A DNA stretch of 63,962 bases, from the NCBI GenBank assembly GCA_946480565.1, contig CAMLKR010000003.1, positions 1-63,962 of the forward strand, written 5' to 3'. How positions within the stretch are numbered: the first letter of the stretch is position 1; every line of letters begins with the position of its first letter. Below, in pieces: positions 9,043 to 17,979 of the stretch. The stretch comes from an uncultured Arenimonas sp. (lineage in GTDB: Bacteria > Pseudomonadota > Gammaproteobacteria > Xanthomonadales > Xanthomonadaceae). A model generated the notes under the pieces. That model saw only the letters and a list, made by a program, of their open reading frames with translations, searched no databases and was not told where the DNA came from. The position numbers and the translations under genes were made by a program.

Positions 9043-11115
9043 ATGCCCCGAATCCCCCGCTCCGCCGCGCTCACCGCCGCCATCCTGCTGGCCCTGCCCG
9101 GCCTGGCCCTGGCCGACAAGCGCGGTGAACCGCACGAACACGACACCGCCCGCACCCTGGACGCGGTCGAGGTGACGGCCTCGCCCCTGCGCAACGCCAT
9201 CGACAACCTGGCCCGCCCGGTCGACGTGCTGGCCGGCGAGGAACTGGATTCGCGCAAGGCCGGCACCCTGGGCGAAACCCTGGAACGCCAGACCGGCGTG
9301 CAGTCGTCCTACTTCGGCGCCGGCGTCGGCCGGCCGATCATCCGCGGCCAGGACGGCGCGCGCGTGCAGGTGCTCAACGGCGGCACCGGCGCCGCCGACG
9401 TCTCGACCATCAGCGTCGACCACGCGGTCACCATCGAACCCTTCCTGGCCGACCAGATCGAAGTGCTGAAGGGTCCGGCCACCCTGCTCTACGGCAGCGG
9501 CGCGATCGGCGGCGCGGTGAACGTGGTGGACGGCCGCGTGCCGACCCAGCGCGCCGGCCGCGACCTCACCGGCCGCGCCGAGATCCGCCACGGCAGCGTG
9601 TCGGACGAAAACACCGGCATGGGCCGCATCGACGCCGACGCCGGTCCGCTGACCTTCCACGCCGACCTGTTCCGCCGCGACAGCGGCGATTACCGCATCC
9701 CCGGTTACGCGTTTTCGCCCGAACTCATCGCCGAGGAGCTGGCCGAAGGCGAGGAGCTGGAGCACTTCGCCCGCGGCAGGCTGCCCAACAGCGCGCTGAC
9801 CACGGAAGGCGGCGCGGTCGGCGCCAGCTGGTTCGGCGAGCGCGCCTGGTTCGGCGCCTCGGCCAACACCTACCGCAGCAACTACGGCATCCCGCCGGGC
9901 GCGCACGCGCACGAGGAGGGCGAGGAGGAGGAAGAGGAAGAAGGCGCCGAAGTGGTCCGGCTGGACCTGCGCCAGGACCGCCTGGACGTGCGCGGCGGCT
10001 TCCGCGGCCTGGGCCCGCTGCAGGAGCTGAACTGGCGCGCCACCCGCAGCCAGTACGAGCACACCGAGTTCGAGGGCGAGGAAGTCGGCACGGTGTTCGA
10101 GAACGAGGGCACCGAGCTGCGCCTGGAGGCGGTGCAGAACGAGATCGCCGGCTGGCGCGGCGCCTTCGGCCTGCAGTACGGCCGGCGAGACTTCGCCGCG
10201 ATCGGCGACGAGGCCTTCGTGCCGCCCTCGCTCACCCGCGACACCGGCCTGTTCGTGGTGCAGGAGCGCGACTTCGGCGACTTCAAGCTCGAACTGGGTG
10301 CGCGCCACGACCGCGTGCGCATCGACCCCGAGGGCACGCAGGCCGAAGTCGCGCGAAACGCGACCAGCCTGGCGGTCGGCGGCCTGTGGCGCTTCAGCGA
10401 GCTGATGCACCTGAGCCTGAACCTGGACCGCGCGGAACGCGCGCCCACCGCGGAAGAACTGTTCTCCGACGGCCCGCACATCGCCACCCGCAGCTACGAG
10501 ATCGGCGACGCCAACCTGGACAAGGAAACCGCGACCAGCGCCGAGCTCGGCCTGCACCTGCACCAGGGCCGCTTCGAGGGCAAGCTCTCCGTGTACCGCA
10601 CGGCCTTCGACGATTTCATCTACCTGTCGGACACCGGCGGCGAACTCGACGGGCTGCCGGTGCGCAGCTGGATCCAGGGCGACGCGACCTTCACCGGCTG
10701 GGAGGCCGAGGCCTCGGCCGAACTGTTCGACAACGCCAGCGGGCTGTGGACGCTGCGCCTGTTCGCCGACGGCGTCGACGCCAAGCTGGACGCAGGCGGC
10801 CGCCTGCCGCGCATCGCCCCGGGTCGGGTCGGCGCGGACCTGAACTGGTCGCTGTCGAGCTGGCGCGCGCGGGTCGGCGCGATCCGCGTGGCCGAGCAGG
10901 ACGAGGTGGCCGCCGGCGAACGCCCGACCGGGGGCTACACCCTGGTCGACGCCAGCCTGGCCTACCACTGGGATGTGGGCGCCACCGGCTGGGAAGCCTT
11001 CGTCGAGGGCCGCAACCTCACCGACCGCGAGGCCCGCGCCCACACCTCGTTCCTGAAGGACTTCGCGCCCCTGCCCGGCCGCAACGTGGCGGTGGGCGTG
11101 CGCGTCAGCTTCTGA
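9043..11115 (+). CDS. TonB-dependent outer-membrane receptor, ZnuD-like (zinc)
   Basis: 690-aa outer-membrane beta-barrel receptor with signal peptide (AALTAAILLALPGLALA). The plug domain follows (VEVTASPLRNAIDNLARPVD, RPIIRGQDGARVQVLNGGTG, LKGPATLLYGSGAIGGAVNV). A surface loop at residues about 285-304 is acidic and His-containing (AHAHEEGEEEEEEEGAE), as in the zinc receptor ZnuD of Neisseria and Acinetobacter. The barrel ends PGRNVAVGVRVSF with the C-terminal Phe. Energised by TonB-ExbBD from elsewhere. Likely repressed by Zur when zinc is plentiful. A copper receptor is the main alternative, but the Zur-like box and nearby zur favour zinc. Confidence 0.85.
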   Translation: MPRIPRSAALTAAILLALPGLALADKRGEPHEHDTARTLDAVEVTASPLRNAIDNLARPVDVLAGEELDSRKAGTLGETLERQTGVQSSYFGAGVGRPIIRGQDGARVQVLNGGTGAADVSTISVDHAVTIEPFLADQIEVLKGPATLLYGSGAIGGAVNVVDGRVPTQRAGRDLTGRAEIRHGSVSDENTGMGRIDADAGPLTFHADLFRRDSGDYRIPGYAFSPELIAEELAEGEELEHFARGRLPNSALTTEGGAVGASWFGERAWFGASANTYRSNYGIPPGAHAHEEGEEEEEEEGAEVVRLDLRQDRLDVRGGFRGLGPLQELNWRATRSQYEHTEFEGEEVGTVFENEGTELRLEAVQNEIAGWRGAFGLQYGRRDFAAIGDEAFVPPSLTRDTGLFVVQERDFGDFKLELGARHDRVRIDPEGTQAEVARNATSLAVGGLWRFSELMHLSLNLDRAERAPTAEELFSDGPHIATRSYEIGDANLDKETATSAELGLHLHQGRFEGKLSVYRTAFDDFIYLSDTGGELDGLPVRSWIQGDATFTGWEAEASAELFDNASGLWTLRLFADGVDAKLDAGGRLPRIAPGRVGADLNWSLSSWRARVGAIRVAEQDEVAAGERPTGGYTLVDASLAYHWDVGATGWEAFVEGRNLTDREARAHTSFLKDFAPLPGRNVAVGVRVSF

Positions 11116-11136
11116 CGGTCCGCGCGGCGGCGGGGA

Positions 11137-12387
11137 CTATTCGTAGTCCTCGCCGTCCTCGACCTCGACCGCCTCCGGGCGGTCTTCCGGATCTTCCGCC
11201 ACCGGCTCCGGCGCATGCGGCATCGCGGCTTCCTGCACCGCCTGCTGCTCGCTGGTCTCGGTGCCCAGGTGGAAGGCGGCGTAACCCGGAAGCACGGCCT
11301 GGTTCTGAGACATGCCGATCACCCGGCCCGGCACCGGCGCCAGGATGTAGCGCTCGATGTTGCTGACCGGGTCGACCACCCGGCCCAGGCGCTGGCCGGC
11401 GAGCACGCGCTGGCCCAGGGCCACTTCGCTGATCAGCAGGCCGCCGGAATTGGCGCGGACCCAGCGCGAATCCAGGAAGATCGGCGCCGGCTCGGCCTGC
11501 GCCGCCAGCGGCACCGCATTGATCTCCACCACGTCGGGCTCGGCCTGGCGCATGCCCAGCTTGAGCATCAGCCGATCGATCGCGGCGACGGCCTGGGCGA
11601 TCTCGGCCGGCTCCAACCGGGTCGGCGCGCCGGCCTCGAAGGTGACGGCGGGAATGCCGACCGCGGTGGCGGCCACGCGCAGCATGCCCTTGTTGCCCGG
11701 GCTGTGCAGCACCACGGTGGCGCCGAAGCCGCGGGTGAATTCCAGCACGTCGGGCTGGGTGAGGTCGGCGCGCACCTGCGGCAGGTTGCTGCGGTCGAAG
11801 CTGCCGGTGTGGAAGTCCACCAGCACGTCGCAGTGGCGCACGATGTCCTGGAAGAAACCATTGGCGATGCGCGAGGCGATGCTGCCCTGGCGGCTGCCCG
11901 GGAAATAACGGTTCAGGTCGCGCCGGTCCGGAAGGTAGCGCGAGCCGCGCGAATAGCCGAATACGTTGACGATCGGCACGCCGATCACCGTGCCCGACAG
12001 CCGGGTCGGATCCACCGAGTGGGCGATGCGGCGCACGATCTCGACGCCGTTGATCTCGTCGCCGTGGATGCCGGCGACCAGGCACAGCACCGGGCCGGCC
12101 ATCGCGCCGCGCGCCACCACCACCGGGCTGGCGATCTCGGCGTTGCTGATGCCGCCCGCCGGGCGCCATTCCAGCTGCAGCCGGGTGCCAGGCACGACCA
12201 GGCGGTCGAGGATGGCCAGCGGCGTCACCAGCTCCGGGGCGGGCGGCAGCATCTCCGGCAGGGCGATGCCGGCCGGCGGCGTGGTCGGCCGCGTCGGTTC
12301 GCCGCCGGGCGGGTCGACCGGGAAATCCTGGGCGCCCGCGGCCGAAGCCAGCGACAGCGCAAGCACCACCCCGCGGATCCGCATCAT
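11137..12387 (-). CDS. Secreted succinylglutamate desuccinylase/aspartoacylase-family (M14-like) zinc hydrolase
   Basis: 416-aa protein with signal peptide (GVVLALSLASAAGA), so periplasmic, unlike cytoplasmic AstE. The zinc site is LVAGIHGDEINGVEIV (HxxE) plus VLVDFHTGSFDRSN (second His). Arg in RDLNRYFPG is the usual substrate carboxylate binder. The C-terminal 100 residues form the AspA-type beta barrel, then an acidic tail (EDPEDRPEAVEVEDGEDYE). The ATG at 12387 overlaps the zur stop (ATGA), indicating coupling to zur; an in-frame ATG follows directly and another lies 21 nt upstream. Substrate unknown. Coupling to zur suggests a role in zinc supply, which is inference. Confidence 0.8.
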   Translation of the reverse strand: MMRIRGVVLALSLASAAGAQDFPVDPPGGEPTRPTTPPAGIALPEMLPPAPELVTPLAILDRLVVPGTRLQLEWRPAGGISNAEIASPVVVARGAMAGPVLCLVAGIHGDEINGVEIVRRIAHSVDPTRLSGTVIGVPIVNVFGYSRGSRYLPDRRDLNRYFPGSRQGSIASRIANGFFQDIVRHCDVLVDFHTGSFDRSNLPQVRADLTQPDVLEFTRGFGATVVLHSPGNKGMLRVAATAVGIPAVTFEAGAPTRLEPAEIAQAVAAIDRLMLKLGMRQAEPDVVEINAVPLAAQAEPAPIFLDSRWVRANSGGLLISEVALGQRVLAGQRLGRVVDPVSNIERYILAPVPGRVIGMSQNQAVLPGYAAFHLGTETSEQQAVQEAAMPHAPEPVAEDPEDRPEAVEVEDGEDYE

Positions 12388-12872
12388 GCCGCCGAACAGC
12401 TTGCGCACAGGCCGTGCACCTCGAGGGTCTGGGCCCGCGGCACGAAGCCCAGCGACTTCGCCTGGCTGTCGAGCAGCCGCGGGATGCGTTCGTCTTCCAG
12501 CTCGATCGCGGCCTGGCAGTTGTCGCAGATCAGGAAGGGCACCGAATGCCGCGCCTGCGGATGGTGGCAGCCGACGAAGGCGTTGACCGAGGCTAGGCGG
12601 TGGATGAAGCCCTGCTCGAGCAGGAAGTCCAGCGCGCGGTAGACGGTGGGCGGCGCGCTGCTGCCGTTCTTCGTCTTCATCGAATCGAGCAGGTCGTAGG
12701 CCTTCACCGGTTTGCCGGCGGCGGCGATCAGGCCCAGCACCTGGGCCCGCAGCGGCGTAAGCCGCAGGCCGCGCTCTTCGCAGGCCTTCTCGACCGCATG
12801 CACATAGCCGCCGGCGTCGTGCACGTGGTGCTCGGGGCTGGTGCAGTCGGGGTCGTGGGCGTGCGCGGACAT
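12384..12872 (-). CDS. zur: Zinc uptake regulator Zur (Fur family)
   Basis: 162-aa Fur-family repressor. The N-terminus is His-rich (SAHAHDPDC, EHHVHDAGGYVHA). The winged helix has LRLTPLRAQVLGLIAAAGKP and SSAPPTVYRALDFLLEQGF. The dimerisation half carries NAFVGCHHPQARHSVPFLIC, then CDNC and the final CASC, giving the two CxxC structural zinc motifs of Zur. The ALDFLLEQGFIHRLAS segment matches Zur rather than Fur. Located 64 nt after gltX on the same strand and overlapped by the next gene. Likely targets are the receptor and MerC-like genes at 8558-11115. Confidence 0.92.
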   Translation of the reverse strand: MSAHAHDPDCTSPEHHVHDAGGYVHAVEKACEERGLRLTPLRAQVLGLIAAAGKPVKAYDLLDSMKTKNGSSAPPTVYRALDFLLEQGFIHRLASVNAFVGCHHPQARHSVPFLICDNCQAAIELEDERIPRLLDSQAKSLGFVPRAQTLEVHGLCASCSAA

Positions 12873-12936
12873 GGGTCTAGGGTGGGCCTTGGCCGGGGCG
12901 AAATCAATTCGCGACCGGCCGTGCGGGGGCTGGGGT

Positions 12937-14337
12937 TCAGCCGGGAATCTTCGCCAGCGCCGCGTCGATGCGCGCCAGCGCGGCCTCGCGGCCGGCGAGG
13001 AACACGGTGTGGTCGATCGAGGGGCTGACCTGGGTGCCGGTGATGGCCACGCGCAGCGGCTGGGCGATCTTGCCCAGGCCCACGCCCAGCGTCGCGGCGG
13101 TGGCTTCGAGCGCGCCGTGCACGGCCTGCGCCGACCACTCGCCGAGCCTGGCCAGTTCGCCGCGCACCGTTTCCAGCGGCGCCTTCGCGGCGGCCACCAG
13201 GTGCTTGGCCACGGCGGCCTCGTCGTACTGGGTGAGCGGGCAGTACCAGACGTGGGCGCGCTCGGCCATTTCCTTCAGCGTCTGCACGCGGTCGCGCAGG
13301 GCCACCACCACGTCGGCCGGCTTCGGGCCCTTGGCCAGGTCGTAGCCGTGGGCCAGCAGCTGCGGTTCGAAATGCTTCGCGACCTCGACCGGGTCGTCGG
13401 TCTTAAGGTAGTGCTGGTTCAACCAGCCCAGCTTGGCCGGATCCAGGCGCGAAGCCTTCTGGTTCACGTCCTCGATCGCGAACAGCGACTTGAGTTCGTC
13501 GCGGCTGAAGATCTCCTGGTCGCCGTGCGACCAGCCCAGGCGCGCCAGGTAGTTCACCAGCGCGTGCGGCAGGTAGCCCTCTTCCTTGTACGACATCACG
13601 TTGGCCGCGCCCGAACGCTTGCTCAGCTTGGCGCCCTCGGGGTCGAGGATCATCGGCATGTGCGCGAAGTGCGGCACCGGCGCGCCCAGCGCCTTGTAGA
13701 TGTTGATCTGGCGCGGGGTGTTGTTGACGTGGTCGTCGCCGCGGATGACGTCGGTGATGCCCATGTCGAGGTCGTCAACGACGACCGCGAAGTTGTAGGT
13801 CGGGTAGCCGTCGGAGCGGAAGATCACCAGGTCGTCGAGCTCGTCGTTGCTCCACTCGATGCGGCCCTTGATCTTGTCCTCGAACACCACGGTGCCGCCG
13901 ATCGGGTTCTTGAAGCGGATCACGCGGTTGGGATCGTCGCGATACGGCTCGTTCCGGTCGCGGTAGTGGCCGTTGTAGCGCGGCTTGAGGTTCGCGGCCA
14001 TCGCCGCCTCGCGCATGGCCTCGAGCTCTTCCTTGGTCTCGTAGGCGTAATACGCCGTGCCGGCGGCGACCATCTGCTCGGCCACCTCGCGGTAGCGGTC
14101 CAGGCGCGCGGTCTGGAAGACCGGGCCCTCGTCGTACTCAAGCCCCAGCCAGTCCATGGCTTCCAGGATCGCGTCGATCGCGGCCTGGGTGCTGCGCTCG
14201 CGGTCGGTGTCCTCCACGCGCAGGATGAACTGGCCGCCGCGGCGGCGCGCCTCCAGATAGCAGTAAAGCGCGGTACGGGCACCGCCAATGTGCAGGAAGC
14301 CGGTCGGGCTGGGGGCGAAGCGGGTGCGGCAGGTCAT
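12937..14337 (-). CDS. gltX: Glutamate-tRNA ligase
   Basis: 466-aa class I aminoacyl-tRNA synthetase that charges tRNA-Glu, cytoplasmic. The HIGH-type motif is [18 protein letters not shown] at the N-terminus and the KMSKS-type motif is [11 protein letters not shown] near residue 240. [19 protein letters not shown] and [16 protein letters not shown] are also typical. Length is standard for the bacterial discriminating enzyme. Followed on the same strand by zur. Confidence 0.97.
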   Translation of the reverse strand: MTCRTRFAPSPTGFLHIGGARTALYCYLEARRRGGQFILRVEDTDRERSTQAAIDAILEAMDWLGLEYDEGPVFQTARLDRYREVAEQMVAAGTAYYAYETKEELEAMREAAMAANLKPRYNGHYRDRNEPYRDDPNRVIRFKNPIGGTVVFEDKIKGRIEWSNDELDDLVIFRSDGYPTYNFAVVVDDLDMGITDVIRGDDHVNNTPRQINIYKALGAPVPHFAHMPMILDPEGAKLSKRSGAANVMSYKEEGYLPHALVNYLARLGWSHGDQEIFSRDELKSLFAIEDVNQKASRLDPAKLGWLNQHYLKTDDPVEVAKHFEPQLLAHGYDLAKGPKPADVVVALRDRVQTLKEMAERAHVWYCPLTQYDEAAVAKHLVAAAKAPLETVRGELARLGEWSAQAVHGALEATAATLGVGLGKIAQPLRVAITGTQVSPSIDHTVFLAGREAALARIDAALAKIPG

Positions 14338-14419
14338 CTGGCCAGGCTCGGAAGCGGGAAGCCGCGCATTTTACGCCTTTCGCCCCCTGCCCGGGCTGGC
14401 AGGGGACGCGAGGGATGCC

Positions 14420-14845
14420 TCACTCGACGGTGATCGTGATGACCTCGGACGCCACGACCGGATCGTGCGGAATGTGGCTGTGGTCGCCGACCAGCAGCTG
14501 CAGGGTGTGCTTGCCCGGCGCCAGCGTCACCGTGGCCTCGGTCTGGCCCTTGCCGAAATGCAGGTGGTTGGCGTCGTTCGGGATCGGCTGGCCGGCCGGG
14601 GGCAGCGGCGCGTCCACGATCAGGTGGTGGTGGCCGGTGCCTTCGGCCACGGTGCCGGCTGGCGCCACGCCCATGCCGCGCAGGCCGAAACGCACGGTCA
14701 CCGGGCCGCTCACCGTCTCGCCATCCTTGGGGCTGATGAAATAAACCGCGGCGTCGGCCGGGGCCACGCTGCGCGGCAGCCCGGCGGCGTGGGCGACGCC
14801 GGTCGCCAGGATCGCCGCGGCCACCAGCAGGAAACGGATCTTCAT
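14420..14845 (-). CDS. DUF4399-domain periplasmic protein
   Basis: 141-aa protein with a Sec signal peptide (LLVAAAILATGVAHA). The single domain matches DUF4399: VYFISPKDGETVSGPVTVRF, then EGTGHHHLIVDAPLP, NDANHLHFGKGQTEATVTL and GKHTLQLLVGDHSHIPHDP. The conserved His residues (HHHL, HLHFG, DHSHIPH) suggest metal binding, but no function is established for the family. Single gene between gltX and a divergent cyclophilin gene. Confidence 0.85.
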   Translation of the reverse strand: MKIRFLLVAAAILATGVAHAAGLPRSVAPADAAVYFISPKDGETVSGPVTVRFGLRGMGVAPAGTVAEGTGHHHLIVDAPLPPAGQPIPNDANHLHFGKGQTEATVTLAPGKHTLQLLVGDHSHIPHDPVVASEVITITVE

Positions 14846-14958
14846 CGGGACACCTCCTTGACAGGGGCGCCCATCCTAACCGGCCCGGGGTCAAGGCCAG
14901 GTCGGGACGGCGCCTGCGGTACCATGGCGGCCGATCCTGTCCTGCCCCGGAGCCGCGG

Positions 14959-15606
14959 ATGCCGGTCCGTCTGATCCTGCTGTCCGCCTGCCTGCTGCTG
15001 GCGTTCTCCGCGCACGCCACGCCGGTGCCGGCGCCCGCCGCGACGCCGCCCGTGCCCGAAACCGCAGCGCCCGCGCCGCCGCAGCGCGTGCGGCTGGTCA
15101 CCACGATGGGCGAGATCGTCGTCGAGCTCGATGCCGCCGCCGCGCCCCGGACGGTCGAGAATTTCCTGGCCTACGCCCGCGACGGCCACTACAACGGCAC
15201 CGTCTTCCATCGCGTGGTGCCGGGCCTGCTGGTGCAGGGCGGCGCGTTCACGCCCGACCTGCAGCAGAAACCCAGCCGCGCGCCCGTGCCCAACGAGGCC
15301 GGCAACGGCCTGTCGAACCGCCGCGGCACCCTCGCGGCCGCGCGCGACCGCGGCGTCAGCGATTCGGCCACGGCGCAGTTCTTCATCAACCTGGCCGACA
15401 ACCCGAAGTTCGACCGCCAGGACGGCGACAGCGCCTACACCGCCGGTTACGCAGTGTTCGGGCGCGTCCTGCAGGGCCTGGAAGTGGTCGACCGCATCGC
15501 GGCCCTGCCGACCTCGGCGCGCGGGCCGTTCCCGGCCTGGGTGCCGCAGACGCCGGTGGTGATTGAACGGGTCGAACTGCTCGAACCGGAGCCGTCCACG
15601 CCATGA
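14959..15606 (+). CDS. Periplasmic peptidyl-prolyl cis-trans isomerase, cyclophilin type
   Basis: 215-aa cyclophilin with signal peptide ([15 protein letters not shown]) followed by a Pro/Ala-rich linker of about 25 residues. The domain shows [40 protein letters not shown] (catalytic FHR), [16 protein letters not shown] and [17 protein letters not shown]. Catalyses proline isomerisation in envelope protein folding. The stop overlaps the lpxH start by 4 nt. A PpiA-like role is likely; the symbol is left blank because PpiA and related periplasmic forms cannot be told apart here. Confidence 0.9.
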   Translation: MPVRLILLSACLLLAFSAHATPVPAPAATPPVPETAAPAPPQRVRLVTTMGEIVVELDAAAAPRTVENFLAYARDGHYNGTVFHRVVPGLLVQGGAFTPDLQQKPSRAPVPNEAGNGLSNRRGTLAAARDRGVSDSATAQFFINLADNPKFDRQDGDSAYTAGYAVFGRVLQGLEVVDRIAALPTSARGPFPAWVPQTPVVIERVELLEPEPSTP

Positions 15607-16325
15607 CCCTGCTGTTCGTGTCCGACCTGCACCTGGACGCCGCGCGTCCGGCGACCACCGCCCTGTTCCTGGATTTCCTGGCCGGCGAGGCGCGCGGCGC
15701 GGAGGCGCTCTACATCCTGGGCGACCTGTTCGAGGCCTGGGTCGGCGACGACGATCCCGGCGAGCCGGGCGCGTCGGTGTGCGCGGCGCTGAAGGCGCTC
15801 GTCGCCAGCGGCGTGCCGGTCTGGCTGATGCGCGGCAACCGCGACTTCCTGTACGGACAGGCCATGGCCGAACGCTGCGGCGCGCGGCTGCTGCCGGACC
15901 CCTGCGTGGTGTCGCTGCATGGCCACCCCACCCTGCTGATGCACGGCGACCTGCTGTGCAGCGACGACGCGGCCTACCAGGCCTTCCGGCGACAGGTGCG
16001 CGACCCGGCCTGGCAGGCGCATTTCCTGGCCCAGCCGCTGGCCGCGCGCCAGGCCTTCGCGGCGCAGGCGCGCGCCGCCAGCAAGCAGCACCAGGCCGGC
16101 ATGTCCGAAACCATCACCGATGTGACGCCGGCCACCGTGGAATCCACGATGGCGGCCTACGGCGTCGACCGCCTGATCCACGGCCATACCCATCGCCCGG
16201 CCGTGCACCCGCTGCAGGTCGCCGGCCGCGCCGCCACCCGCATCGTGCTGGGCGACTGGTACGAGCAGGGCTCGGTGCTGCGCCTGGACGCCGACGGGCT
16301 CGCGCTGTCCTCGCTGTCGTCCTAG
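15603..16325 (+). CDS. lpxH: UDP-2,3-diacylglucosamine diphosphatase LpxH
   Basis: Metallophosphoesterase of lipid A synthesis that hydrolyses UDP-2,3-diacylglucosamine to lipid X and UMP at the inner membrane. All family blocks are present: [46 protein letters not shown] and [11 protein letters not shown]. 240 aa, normal. The start is fixed by an ATGA overlap with the cyclophilin gene, an arrangement also seen in other gammaproteobacteria. The 3' end overlaps a convergent lipoprotein gene by 4 nt. Confidence 0.95.
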   Translation: MTLLFVSDLHLDAARPATTALFLDFLAGEARGAEALYILGDLFEAWVGDDDPGEPGASVCAALKALVASGVPVWLMRGNRDFLYGQAMAERCGARLLPDPCVVSLHGHPTLLMHGDLLCSDDAAYQAFRRQVRDPAWQAHFLAQPLAARQAFAAQARAASKQHQAGMSETITDVTPATVESTMAAYGVDRLIHGHTHRPAVHPLQVAGRAATRIVLGDWYEQGSVLRLDADGLALSSLSS

Positions 16326-17026
16326 TCCAGCAGCGCCGGGGGCGGCCGGAAGCCGGCGACCTCGAATTCGAACACCGGCACCAGGTGGCCGGAGCGCGGC
16401 AGCTGGATCCGCAGGCGTTCGGCCTTGGCCATCGCGGCCAGGAAACGTTCGCGCTCCTCGATGAACAGGGCGGGGCCGGTGCCGGTGTCGGCCGGGTCGC
16501 CGGCGAAGGAGAGCGGCTCGCCGTCGTCGAAGCGGATCTGCAGCCGGCAGGGCGGGCCGCAGTCCAGCGCCTTCTGGGTCAGCACCAGGTAGACGCTGTC
16601 GCCCCACTCCGGGTGGCGGCGCAGGATCAGGCGCGCATCCGGGATCGCGACCGGCGTGCCTTCCTCCGCATCCGGGTCGCTTTCGACCCGGCTGTAGATC
16701 GCCGCCGTGTGCTGGGTGCCGCCGGCGGCGGGAATGGCCTGGTATTCCCACAGGGCCGCGAGCCGGCGCTGTTCGCGCATGGCTTCGGCCTGGCGGCGGA
16801 CTTCGTCCAGGCTGGCGCGCATTTTTTTCGCCGCCGCGGTTTCACCGTGGCGGCGGCGCAGTTCGTCGCCGCGGGCTTCGGCGATCTCCCAGTCGCCGTC
16901 GGCGCGCGCGGCCTCGTAGGCCTGCAGCAGCTCGGCGCCCTTGGCCTCGTCGAAGGCCGGATCGACCTCGGCGGGCTGGCAGGCGGACAGGACCAGCACG
17001 GACATCAGCAGGACGCGTCGGAACAT
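16322..17026 (-). CDS. Predicted lipoprotein of unknown function
   Basis: 234-aa protein with a lipobox ([13 protein letters not shown]), so probably anchored in the inner or outer membrane. Residues about 25-95 are charged and helical ([37 protein letters not shown]), consistent with a coiled coil; the rest looks beta-rich ([19 protein letters not shown]). I recognise no named family. It sits 4 nt downstream of the DUF455 gene and may be co-transcribed with it. Confidence 0.7.
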   Translation of the reverse strand: MFRRVLLMSVLVLSACQPAEVDPAFDEAKGAELLQAYEAARADGDWEIAEARGDELRRRHGETAAAKKMRASLDEVRRQAEAMREQRRLAALWEYQAIPAAGGTQHTAAIYSRVESDPDAEEGTPVAIPDARLILRRHPEWGDSVYLVLTQKALDCGPPCRLQIRFDDGEPLSFAGDPADTGTGPALFIEERERFLAAMAKAERLRIQLPRSGHLVPVFEFEVAGFRPPPALLD

Positions 17027-17030
17027 CGTT

Positions 17031-17831
17031 TCACTCCATGGCTTCGAGCAGGCGCATCTCTTCGTCGTCGAACCCGGCGGCGGCGCGCGCCGCCCGGTTG
17101 AAGGGCCCTCGCACGGAACTGCGCGCGACCTCGCGCACCAGCCGGATGAATTCCCGCCCCGGTGCCAGGCCCTCGCGTTCGCAGCACCAGTGGTACCAGC
17201 GGCTGCCAGCCGCGACGTGGGCGACCTCCTCGCGCAGGATCACCTCGAGGATATCCGCGGACACCGGGTCACCGTTGCCGCGCAACCGCGCGATCATGCC
17301 CGGCGTCACGTCCAGACCGCGCGCCTCGAGCACGCGCGGCACCAGGGCCATGCGCACGCGGCAGTCGCCGGCGGTTTTCTCCGCCATCTCCCACAGGCCG
17401 TTGTGGGCGGCGTGGTCGCCGTAGGACGCACCCAGCTCCGCCATCCGCGCCGTCAGCATCGCGAAGTGCCGCGCCTCGTCGTCGGCGACCGATACCCAGT
17501 CGGCGTAGAAATCCGCCGGCATGCCGCGGAAACGATAGACCGCATCCCAGGCCAGGTTGATGGCGTTGAATTCGATGTGGGCTATGGCGTGCAGGAAGGC
17601 CGCGCGACCCTCGATCGAGCCCAGCCCGCGCTGCGGCACGTCGCGGGGATGCACCAGCTGCGGCGCCTCCGGGCGCCCGGGCGCGGCGATGGGCAGCGGC
17701 GGTGGGGCGTCGCCGGGAATGGCGAGCTCGCCGGCGCGGAAGGCCGCGGCGGCCGCGTGCGTCAGCCGCAGCTTCTCCGCCGGCTGTGCGGCATCCAGGC
17801 ACTGTTTGGCAATGGCGAAGAGCGAGGGCAT
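17031..17831 (-). CDS. Ferritin-like DUF455 family protein
   Basis: 266-aa protein of the DUF455 family, a ferritin-like four-helix fold. Di-iron-type ligands appear in FLHAIAHIEFNAINLAWDAV, in VADDEARHFAMLTARM and in EVILREEVAHVAAGSRWY. GLGSIEGRAAFLHAIAHIE is the family's hallmark region. The ATG at 17831 (MPSLFAIAKQCLD) is chosen because upstream in-frame sequence comes from the inverted repeat described separately. Related proteins occur next to tRNA-modification and oxygenase genes, but no reaction is assigned with confidence. Confidence 0.82.
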   Translation of the reverse strand: MPSLFAIAKQCLDAAQPAEKLRLTHAAAAAFRAGELAIPGDAPPPLPIAAPGRPEAPQLVHPRDVPQRGLGSIEGRAAFLHAIAHIEFNAINLAWDAVYRFRGMPADFYADWVSVADDEARHFAMLTARMAELGASYGDHAAHNGLWEMAEKTAGDCRVRMALVPRVLEARGLDVTPGMIARLRGNGDPVSADILEVILREEVAHVAAGSRWYHWCCEREGLAPGREFIRLVREVARSSVRGPFNRAARAAAGFDDEEMRLLEAME

Positions 17832-17837
17832 TTTTCT

Positions 17838-17948
17838 TTGACGCGGATCAACGCGGATAAACGCGGATAAAGCGAAAGGGGTTGGCCCCGCGACAATCCG
17901 GACTTTTCTCAAGTTTCATCCGCGCTTATCCGCGTTGATCCGCGTCAA
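17838..17948. repeat. 23-bp inverted repeat built from CGCGGAT(A/C)A units
   Basis: Arm 17838-17860 reads TTGACGCGGATCAACGCGGA plus TAA; its exact reverse complement is at 17926-17948, with 65 nt between. The left arm is extended by one more ACGCGGATAA unit (17861-17870), so it is itself a short tandem repeat of a 10-mer. The outer flanks are T-rich on the left and A-rich on the right. The left arm begins 7 nt upstream of the DUF455 start codon. Similar CGCGGATAA repeats are common intergenic repeats in many bacteria (general knowledge, not checked here). Confidence 0.85.
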
Positions 17949-17979
17949 AAAAATCCAGCCCCCAGATCGCGACGAAGGC

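Noticed and set aside
8956..11043. A 695-codon minus-strand frame opposite the ZnuD-like receptor
   Set aside because: Shadow frame: composition is Ala/Gly/Val/Arg-rich without domains, and the plus-strand receptor is complete with signal peptide and barrel end. The same reasoning removes the long frames opposite the M13 genes (25336-27669, 28050-30125, 30187-32475).
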